A DNA stretch of 24,282 bases, taken from assembly GCA_001772615.1 (NCBI GenBank), contig MEUZ01000002.1:1-24282 (forward strand), read 5' to 3'. Position numbers and translations under genes: made by a program. This stretch comes from a candidate division WWE3 bacterium RIFCSPHIGHO2_01_FULL_40_23 (lineage in GTDB: Bacteria > Patescibacteria > WWE3 > UBA101185 > 2-01-FULL-41-18). Of the stretch, positions 18,695 through 24,282 are shown piece by piece (the first letter of the stretch is position 1; every line of letters begins with the position of its first letter). The notes beneath the pieces were generated by a model. That model saw only the letters and a list, made by a program, of their open reading frames with translations. It searched no databases and was not told the DNA's origin.

Positions 18695-20167
18695 CTAATT
18701 ATACACATATACAAGGCTATTATCACGCTTTTTGGCCACTACCGCGATATCGTCCTCGTACAAAGTCTCCCACAACGGATTCTCTTTAAGTTTTTTTATA
18801 AACCTTGACTGTTTTGGAAATAGCACGAAAGAAAAGTCATATTTTTCCGAGTAAGCATTAAATTCTCCTTCGTCTGCCATTTCTATTTCCAGGTATTCCC
18901 TCAGGATAGAGAAATCCCCTATTTTCCATGAAGCCATTCGCCCGTCAATAAAAGTTTTGTGTTCCGGTAGGGTAAATATTAAATATCCTCCCCACCCATA
19001 GGAGTTAAACATATTTCCTGGTAGTCTATTCTCTTTAATAAAGTTGACGGCATCATACGGATACTTCCCCCTATCCGAAATTGATATTAAGTTTATCGAA
19101 CCTTCAAAATTTTTGATGAAAATGGAGAACAGCAACATTGAAAACGTGATCCTGGAGTACAGGCTTAAATACCGGGAGGATTTCATGATTATTCCTATCC
19201 GGAGATAAAAACTCTCACCCTTTTTAAAAAACGCATATAAAAACGGCGCTGATACCACAGATAAAACTCTTAAAAAATAAGTGGATCTTATAGAAAGGAG
19301 AATAAACGAAATGATTATCAAAGTAAGAAACTTTTTCTCCCGTGACTCAAGTAATAGTTCCTTTTCATTCAGCATATAAAACACTAACACTGCTATAAAG
19401 AAAACTGTTGTAATATAATGAGTTTTTGCCCCAGTAAAAGAAACTGTTGTAAATTCGGAGATGCTCGCTCTATGAAGAGAAGAGCTTTCCAGTTCCTTTA
19501 GTAACGTCTTATGTAAGCTTGTTCCCGAAGGCTGGACAAGAGTCATGGCTGCGCTTGCAATAAAGATTGAAGTGTATCTATAAAAATCTTTGAGGGTTGA
19601 TCTGGCGTTCAAAACCTCAACAAACAAAACGAACACGTAAACCCCAAATACAAAAAGGCCAAGCATAAAATCCGCATGTGAATTTACCCAAAAAAGAAAC
19701 AGCAGGGGTGCGAAAAAAATATATTTTTGTAAGCGATTAGAGGATAAAATCCCTACCAGAGCAAACATCAAAACAGTACTAAACATAAGGGGCCTCACAG
19801 AAGTTGCAAAAAGAGAGAGAACTAGAAATAGGAACAGAAGGGTTATAAACTTTGTGTAGTAACTACCCCAATCTTTCGTTAAAAAAATAAAGAAGGTGGA
19901 GATTAGTAAAGAAAAAAGAAGCGGCACTGAAAAATAACCGATATTGTTAACAAGAAGTGCAAAAATAACCTGCGGCATCCAGTAAGAGTCTGCCCACTTG
20001 TAACCTGCCATTGTATAAGAATAAGTATCGGTGCTTGGAACCACTCGCGATGATAAAATCCCCTCCCCATATTTTAAGTGCCAAAAAAAATCAGGGTCCG
20101 TAGCCGGAGCGAAAATTATTAAAAAGAGAGTAAGAAGTAAAATAACCTCTTTTTTCGTAAACTGCAT
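18695..20167 (-). CDS. GT-C-like polytopic membrane protein (putative glycosyltransferase)
   Basis: This 490-residue protein has about ten or more hydrophobic segments and an N-terminal loop with DPDFFWHLKYGEGILSSR and VPSTDTYSYT. The DPDxWWHLxxGexI...vPxxDxxS pattern is typical of GT-C-fold membrane proteins that transfer sugars from polyprenyl phosphate donors, with the acidic pair in the first loop as candidate catalytic residues. The C-terminal part (about 370-490) is soluble, with GNMFNSYGWGGYLIF and FIDGRMASW. No substrate can be assigned. A TATCCT (20175-20180) ends seven bases before the ATG at 20167. It is next to the SpoIID and PH-domain genes, all on the minus strand. Confidence 0.72.
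   Translation of the reverse strand: MQFTKKEVILLLTLFLIIFAPATDPDFFWHLKYGEGILSSRVVPSTDTYSYTMAGYKWADSYWMPQVIFALLVNNIGYFSVPLLFSLLISTFFIFLTKDWGSYYTKFITLLFLFLVLSLFATSVRPLMFSTVLMFALVGILSSNRLQKYIFFAPLLFLFWVNSHADFMLGLFVFGVYVFVLFVEVLNARSTLKDFYRYTSIFIASAAMTLVQPSGTSLHKTLLKELESSSLHRASISEFTTVSFTGAKTHYITTVFFIAVLVFYMLNEKELLLESREKKFLTLIIISFILLSIRSTYFLRVLSVVSAPFLYAFFKKGESFYLRIGIIMKSSRYLSLYSRITFSMLLFSIFIKNFEGSINLISISDRGKYPYDAVNFIKENRLPGNMFNSYGWGGYLIFTLPEHKTFIDGRMASWKIGDFSILREYLEIEMADEGEFNAYSEKYDFSFVLFPKQSRFIKKLKENPLWETLYEDDIAVVAKKRDNSLVYVYN
18698..18703 (-). promoter_or_regulatory. -10 box (TATAAT) of the PH-domain operon
   Basis: A perfect TATAAT on the minus strand ends six bases before ATG 18691, with GTGATA (18721-18726) 17 bases further as a -35 candidate. 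It lies within the last codons of the preceding gene and predicts a leaderless operon message. Confidence 0.6.
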
Positions 20168-20174
20168 TGAACAA

Positions 20175-20180
20175 AGGATA
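20175..20180 (-). promoter_or_regulatory. -10 box (TATCCT) of the GT-C-like gene
   Basis: TATCCT on the minus strand ends seven bases before ATG 20167, in the 23-base gap after the SpoIID gene. The -35 candidates (TTGAGG around 20196-20201) are at a short spacing of 15, so this is a weaker call. Confidence 0.4.
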
Positions 20181-20190
20181 CACAGTGTTT

Positions 20191-22020
20191 TTAATCCTCA
20201 ACAAGAACATCGTAAAAGGAAGTCCAGATAATAAGAGTCCCGGGGGACCTTAAATTAAAAACTGATTTAAATTTATAGCCGTCAAAAGATTTACCGGAAT
20301 AATTATCCGAAGTTAAAACCACGCTTGTAGTGAAGCCTGCGCCGTCATCTTTCATGCTGATATTTTTCACTTTCCCGACGGGCTTAACCCCAAGCTCTTC
20401 CAGTTTATCTTTAACTTTATCCGAAGACCATCCACCTTTATCAACGGGGGAAAGATTTTTATTATACGAAGAACCCTTTTCCGAAAGAAGGTAGGCATTA
20501 AAAATGTCCTCGACTTCGCTAGCTTTCATCCACGCGTTGCCCGTTGACTTATTTACACCCCAAGCCTTATGAAACCAGGGGGAGTTGCCGTATTTTGGCC
20601 CGTCATATGCACAATCAAAGATGTTTCCCGAACAGGACGCATCTCTTATCCCTTTTGACCACGGGCGTTCAGACCCCCATACCTGACCTGATGTCCTTGT
20701 GTACCCTCCTGATGTTGACGCATACCAGGCGGTAATGGGCGCGTCGTTATATTTAACTGTTACACCGCAAGTTTCTTCTACAGCTTTTTTCCAGTAACCG
20801 CCTTTTTTTCCGCCGTTATAAACTTGGCATGACTGCGTCGTACAAATTGAAACGGAGCCTGAGCGCTTTTTAAGCGATCCGCTTTTACTATCCCAATAGT
20901 ACCCCGTGTAATTTAGCGCGTAAGTTCTAGCGAGAACCACCTGCGCTTTAAGAGCTTCAAACCCGCCTTTTCCGCCCCAGGCTTCGGGCATCTCCGCTAT
21001 GCCAAGAAGATATGTGTCCTCAAGTTTTAAGTTTCCATAGCCCTTAACCGGGATGGTTTTACTTTTGTCGCACGAACCGCTTATTTCAACATTTTTAAAA
21101 TAAGCTTTAATTATGTCTTTATAATTCTGCCCCGCTTTTGATCTGCCATACATTCCGTACTGGTTGGCGCCCACTCTATGCGGGTAGCCGTAAGTAAAAA
21201 AGGCAAATGCGGGCTTAAATGAAGGTTTTGGAAGAGTTGATGACGACTGCTCATCATCCCCCACCGTACTACTTTCTGATGTGGCGCCAAGTTTTTCCCT
21301 TAATAGCTGCTGTTGTTTTGAAGAAAGTTCAGAGAGAGTGTCGTTTACTTTTTTAATTTCGTCCTCCAAAGAGTTTAACTCCTCAACCGCCTCCGCATGA
21401 GCCGCGGCAAGGTTGCTTTTAAGCTGTGCGAGTTTTTGCTTTTGCACGTCAAGACTTGTTTTAATATCTTCCGCGTCTTTTTTATCTTTTTCATACTGGT
21501 TTATCTCCCCGTTTAAATACACAATTGTATTTATGATATTTTGCGTTATTACTTTATTAGCGGCGTAAGCCTGCGAGAGCCTTTGAAATCCCGACAACCC
21601 GCTTTCTTCTTCCGTCAAGTCACCTAAAGAAAGAAGAAAAATTTCAAAATCAGATAATGCGTTTCTCTCATAATAAAATCTTACGATTTTATCTCTTAAT
21701 GCAACCTTATCCGAAAGCTCTTTCTTTTTTTCATCTAGGGCCTTATTAATTTCTGAAAGTTTTGCTTCCATTGAGGAAATTTTTTGAGAAACTGATGTTA
21801 TGTCCGCTTCCGTTGCCGAGAGGTTTTTTATAAGATCTTCTATTTTTTCTTCAAGCTCTTTTTTTTCATCGTTTAAATCGCCAAGCTTTTTTTCGGTTTT
21901 GGTAATTTTTTTCCCGATGTCTGAAAGCTCATCCGCAAAAGAAGTTTTTGAAACCGCGACAGGTAGTAAAAAAAGCAACAGCGTAGCCAAACAAAGGGCC
22001 CAGAATTTCAACTTCACCAT
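20191..22020 (-). CDS. Exported coiled-coil protein with SpoIID/LytB domain (cell-wall hydrolase-like)
   Basis: This protein of about 609 residues begins with a signal peptide (hydrophobic stretch about 6-25). A long coiled coil follows (30-245, heptads of Glu, Lys and Leu) like that of PcsB/EnvC-type cell-wall regulators. After a linker comes a SpoIID/LytB domain with HRVGANQYGMYG (from about 279), LLGIAEMPEAW (E342 as the catalytic candidate), LKAQVVLARTYAL and ITAWYASTSGG. SpoIID proteins are lytic transglycosylases that cut peptidoglycan glycan chains. Several cysteines in the domain may form disulfides. ATG 22020 is preferred to TTG 22023 because TGCTATAAT (22028-22036) ends seven bases before it. 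It likely acts in cell-wall remodelling or division. Confidence 0.88.
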   Translation of the reverse strand: MVKLKFWALCLATLLLFLLPVAVSKTSFADELSDIGKKITKTEKKLGDLNDEKKELEEKIEDLIKNLSATEADITSVSQKISSMEAKLSEINKALDEKKKELSDKVALRDKIVRFYYERNALSDFEIFLLSLGDLTEEESGLSGFQRLSQAYAANKVITQNIINTIVYLNGEINQYEKDKKDAEDIKTSLDVQKQKLAQLKSNLAAAHAEAVEELNSLEDEIKKVNDTLSELSSKQQQLLREKLGATSESSTVGDDEQSSSTLPKPSFKPAFAFFTYGYPHRVGANQYGMYGRSKAGQNYKDIIKAYFKNVEISGSCDKSKTIPVKGYGNLKLEDTYLLGIAEMPEAWGGKGGFEALKAQVVLARTYALNYTGYYWDSKSGSLKKRSGSVSICTTQSCQVYNGGKKGGYWKKAVEETCGVTVKYNDAPITAWYASTSGGYTRTSGQVWGSERPWSKGIRDASCSGNIFDCAYDGPKYGNSPWFHKAWGVNKSTGNAWMKASEVEDIFNAYLLSEKGSSYNKNLSPVDKGGWSSDKVKDKLEELGVKPVGKVKNISMKDDGAGFTTSVVLTSDNYSGKSFDGYKFKSVFNLRSPGTLIIWTSFYDVLVED

Positions 22021-22027
22021 CAACGAA

Positions 22028-22036
22028 ATTATAGCA
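22028..22036 (-). promoter_or_regulatory. Extended -10 promoter (TGCTATAAT) of the SpoIID gene
   Basis: A perfect extended -10 box on the minus strand ends seven bases before ATG 22020. There is no Shine-Dalgarno sequence between them. An extended -10 box needs no strong -35 box, and none is visible. Confidence 0.65.
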
Positions 22037-22068
22037 TCTGATTAGGACTGTGGATAAAAAGCTGCTGG

Positions 22069-23580
22069 TCACATCAGGGCTCTATTGCACATTCCCTCCC
22101 AGACATTTGCCCTACCCACCCTTTCCTCAACCGTACTAAACATCCCCCCTCCCATCTTCATCCGCGTTAAACGAATAAGATGTTCATAATCTTTAACAAA
22201 AATTTTGTAGGCGGTCTCGTTTTTATCACGGGAAAAACCTCTTTTAAAGAGGAGAATGCCATTTTTGTAATACCAAACACCATAATTCTCATCGGTAAAT
22301 ACATCTTCAATGTAGCTCTTGTATTGGTCAAGAGACATAGAAATCTGATTATACATTGCAAGGGTCCTCACTCCAGGCGGATAAATATCTCTCGGAAGGA
22401 GTACCACATAATCGGCGCTTTCTTTGTTGCAAGGGAATTTTCTGGCCTTGTTCCCCAGGTAAAAGTACGCAACAAGGTTGTTCTGAGCTGAAATTGTTGA
22501 TCCTTGCTCTATCGTACCTTTCAGTTGCCAGAACGTCTTGGCACTCTGGTTGCCGTCAGCATTTTTAAAATAGTGCAGAAAGAAGGGGCCGTACCAAACA
22601 GAAAGCACAAGGTTAATTACCATACAAATAACTAACACTGCCGTACGGTGCTTAAATCTGTGCAGAGATTTAATAAAAGCGGAAAAACAAAAAGGCAAAA
22701 TGGTTGCGCTGTGGTAGTAAAGGAGCAGATTAACAGTCATTAAATTACGGCTTAATATATTAAGTAAGAATCTGGGAATCGCTCCTATTAGTAAAACGGG
22801 ACTAAGGAAAGGGATAAAAAGAAGAGGCCAGAAAAGAAGCAGTGTGTATCCAACCCCAAGAGGTGAAACTGCCGACAGCGGGTGTCTAATAGCACTGTAT
22901 CTGTCATAAAAGACCGGAGCTATAAAGCCTTTTTCCAAACCGGCATTTTTTATTAAAATCAGAGACAGAAGGAAATATACCAAGGCGAGTAAGCCGGAGA
23001 TAAGGTAAACAGGTTTTGCCTTTGTGTTTCTGTAATGGTAAATGAAACCGCTAAATCCCATAAAGGCGGTTGTTAACGCTACATCTTCCTGAAAGGTAAG
23101 CAGGAAAAGAGAAATGAAAAAATAAGGCCTGTCTCGTCCCCTGTACATAAAATATAAACCCAATGCCAAAAAAAACATTGAGGCAACGGGGGTTTTGAAT
23201 TCATAAACTGAAGCGGACTGAACAAAAGGGTTTACTAAAAAGAGTATGGAAGCCAGGAACGCTTCAGACTCGCTTTTAAGTTCGTAGGATGCATACTTAA
23301 ATATTACTAAGGCAACACAGGAAACTAATAGCGCCTGCAAAACGGGAAATGCCAGAGGTGTTCTAAATATTAAGAATAGAATCGATATTGGGATAACAAC
23401 AGGGGTGGCGTGCCCAATGAACAAACAGGCGAGATCAAGCTCTAACGAGCACTCAATCTTATAAATTATGCTCCCTATGTCATCAGCATTTGTTCTTAGA
23501 AGATGGTAATTGTTAACGGTTACCAAAGATGTTAAAAAGAAATAGAAAGCTGTAGCGGCAACCAGTAACTTTTTATACAT
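22069..23580 (-). CDS. DUF2079-like polytopic membrane protein
   Basis: This 503-residue protein has about ten membrane segments. The part after the first helix has IECSLELDLACLFIGHATPVVIPISILFLIFRTPLAFPVLQALLV-type sequence (residues about 44-88), matching the DUF2079 pattern of a His-containing loop followed by a Pro-rich helix and a leading Gln. DUF2079 proteins are related to GT-C glycosyltransferases, but activity is not shown. A soluble C-terminal domain (about 370-503) carries several aromatic residues. The start is ATG 23580, with GGAG about 10 bases upstream as a weak Shine-Dalgarno sequence. It precedes the SpoIID gene on the same strand with about 48 bp between. Confidence 0.75.
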   Translation of the reverse strand: MYKKLLVAATAFYFFLTSLVTVNNYHLLRTNADDIGSIIYKIECSLELDLACLFIGHATPVVIPISILFLIFRTPLAFPVLQALLVSCVALVIFKYASYELKSESEAFLASILFLVNPFVQSASVYEFKTPVASMFFLALGLYFMYRGRDRPYFFISLFLLTFQEDVALTTAFMGFSGFIYHYRNTKAKPVYLISGLLALVYFLLSLILIKNAGLEKGFIAPVFYDRYSAIRHPLSAVSPLGVGYTLLLFWPLLFIPFLSPVLLIGAIPRFLLNILSRNLMTVNLLLYYHSATILPFCFSAFIKSLHRFKHRTAVLVICMVINLVLSVWYGPFFLHYFKNADGNQSAKTFWQLKGTIEQGSTISAQNNLVAYFYLGNKARKFPCNKESADYVVLLPRDIYPPGVRTLAMYNQISMSLDQYKSYIEDVFTDENYGVWYYKNGILLFKRGFSRDKNETAYKIFVKDYEHLIRLTRMKMGGGMFSTVEERVGRANVWEGMCNRALM

Positions 23581-23780
23581 AACAGATACACTCCAAACGT
23601 AAACAATAATATTTCCAGAAACCTTCCATATAGTAACAATTCATACAATCACGTAACACGGTGGAAATTACATATTATATTAAAATATGTATAAACTTTT
23701 GTAAGGAGTGGATACAGCGGCCTTCTACCTGAAAAGGTCTATCGATGTTGTCGCAGAAGTCTTGTCCCATTAAGTTGCTC
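23581..23780. other. AT-rich divergent intergenic region
   Basis: This gap between the DUF2079-like and VirB2-like genes holds no convincing gene. It contains an AT-rich segment (23670-23700) with TATAAA and an AAGGAG at 23703-23708 immediately touching a GTG that opens a 21-codon frame; the spacing is too short for a normal ribosome-binding site. Confidence 0.5.
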
Positions 23781-23835
23781 TTGACACCTAAAAAGATACG
23801 TATAATACTTAAACAAGTAAAAGTTAGTTAAGGAG
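23781..23835 (+). promoter_or_regulatory. Promoter and ribosome-binding site of the VirB2-like gene
   Basis: TTGACA (23781-23786) and TATAAT (23801-23806) are both consensus, but the spacer is only 14 bases, so a shifted box (for example TAATAC at 23803) may be the one used. After a leader of about 27 bases, AAGGAG (23830-23835) lies four bases before ATG 23840. This is one of the few clear SD-led starts in the window. Confidence 0.6.
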
Positions 23836-23839
23836 AAAT

Positions 23840-24160
23840 ATGGTATATGCCGCGGCGGTTCCACCAGATGTAAATAACCCCCTACCTCAATTCACCACAT
23901 TAGCGCAAATCTTCGGCGTCATTATTAACGTAGTTCTTGGGGTAGGTATAGCCCTTACCATTATTTATCTTATCCTTGGAGGTATTAGATATATAATGAG
24001 CCAGGGAGATCCAAAGAATACACAGGTTGCAAGAGAATGGCTTACTAACGCAGTAATCGGCTTTATCGTTGTAATCGGAGCTTTTGTTATAAGGACTGTT
24101 GTAATTAGTATACTTGGGGCTACAAATACAGTAATTACTGATGTTACACCCGAGCCTTAA
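23840..24160 (+). CDS. Small VirB2/TrbC-like membrane protein (pilin-like)
   Basis: This 106-residue protein has two hydrophobic segments (about 22-47 and 69-92) separated by GGIRYIMSQGDPKNTQVAREWLTNAVIG, the loop typical of small VirB2/TrbC-type pilin-like proteins abundant in Patescibacteria. The N-terminus (MVYAAAVPP) may be the remains of a processed leader. Such subunits can build type IV secretion pili, but no other secretion gene is in the window, so the role is open. It has the only consensus TTGACA box and a clear Shine-Dalgarno sequence, suggesting high expression. A copy of its first 88 bases follows at 24195. Confidence 0.75.
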   Translation: MVYAAAVPPDVNNPLPQFTTLAQIFGVIINVVLGVGIALTIIYLILGGIRYIMSQGDPKNTQVAREWLTNAVIGFIVVIGAFVIRTVVISILGATNTVITDVTPEP

Positions 24161-24194
24161 GAGTTGTAATAACTTTGGAAAGAATATTTAACGT

Positions 24195-24282
24195 ATGGTA
24201 TATGCCGCGGCGGTTCCACCAGATGTAAATAACCCCCTACCTCAATTCACCACATTAGCGCAAATCTTCGGCGTCATTATTA
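24195..24282 (+). CDS. Second copy of the VirB2-like gene, 5' part only (window end)
   Basis: From ATG 24195 to the end of the window, 88 bases are identical to 23840-23927, encoding the same first 29 residues. The upstream 34 bases (24161-24194) differ from the leader of the first copy and lack a clear AAGGAG. This may be a true tandem gene pair, as small pilin-like genes often are, or an assembly effect at a repeat. The rest of the gene is outside the window. Confidence 0.65.
   Translation, partial: MVYAAAVPPDVNNPLPQFTTLAQIFGVII

Noticed and set aside
23704..23772. 21-codon frame starting at GTG just after AAGGAG in the gap before the VirB2-like gene
   Set aside because: The SD-like sequence overlaps the GTG with no spacing, and the peptide shows no recognisable feature; kept only as a remark.
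1..24282. CRISPR array or rRNA genes
   Set aside because: I found no regularly spaced repeat units and no rRNA-like sequence on either strand.

Overview
The window is AT-rich, gene-dense bacterial DNA with 28 recognisable protein-coding genes (one cut by the window end), four tRNA genes and a tmRNA gene. TGA is used as a stop (for example in an ATGA overlap and in smpB), so the code looks standard. Many short single-domain proteins, a DUF5657-like membrane protein, a VirB2/TrbC-like small membrane protein, GT-C-like membrane proteins and a SpoIID-type hydrolase fit a Candidate Phyla Radiation (Patescibacteria) genome, perhaps Microgenomates or Katanobacteria. That placement is inference from gene content and style; there is no rRNA or ribosomal protein to test it.

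Layout. 1-5000: two tRNA-Ser genes (GGA, CGA) and mostly single genes for small proteins: a histidine phosphatase, an ASCH protein, a MTH1-like Nudix hydrolase, two retropepsin-like proteins (one coupled to a DUF5678-like gene), a DUF1761-like membrane protein, a GreA-like factor with an altered tip and an alkyltransferase-like protein. 5000-12200: a P-type cation ATPase, a TPR protein, a HExxH protein, tRNA-Arg(GCG), tRNA-Ser(GCT), a ComF-type phosphoribosyltransferase and a HAD phosphatase. 12200-14800: two membrane or exported proteins of unknown function. 14800-16100: a GIY-YIG nuclease gene, the tmRNA gene and smpB. 16100-23600: a minus-strand envelope region with a PP2C-like/beta-propeller membrane protein, a small membrane protein, a PH-domain protein, a GT-C-like protein, a coiled-coil/SpoIID protein and a DUF2079-like protein. 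23800-24282: a VirB2-like gene followed by the exact beginning of a second copy.

How genes work together. smpB and the tmRNA gene lie in tandem and form the trans-translation ribosome rescue pair. The Nudix, ATL and possibly ASCH genes look like nucleotide-pool and nucleic-acid maintenance. The minus-strand block from 23580 to 16123 looks like envelope and surface functions.

Two signals stand out. First, the last 21 bases of the tmRNA gene are repeated exactly about 400 bp downstream in the same orientation, and the interval holds only the GIY-YIG nuclease gene and palindromic DNA: the geometry of a very small element integrated at the 3' end of ssrA. Second, many genes carry a -10 box ending only 5-10 bases before the start codon, several with a -35 box at 17 bp, and no Shine-Dalgarno sequence. 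This points to widespread leaderless transcripts, with a few SD-led exceptions.
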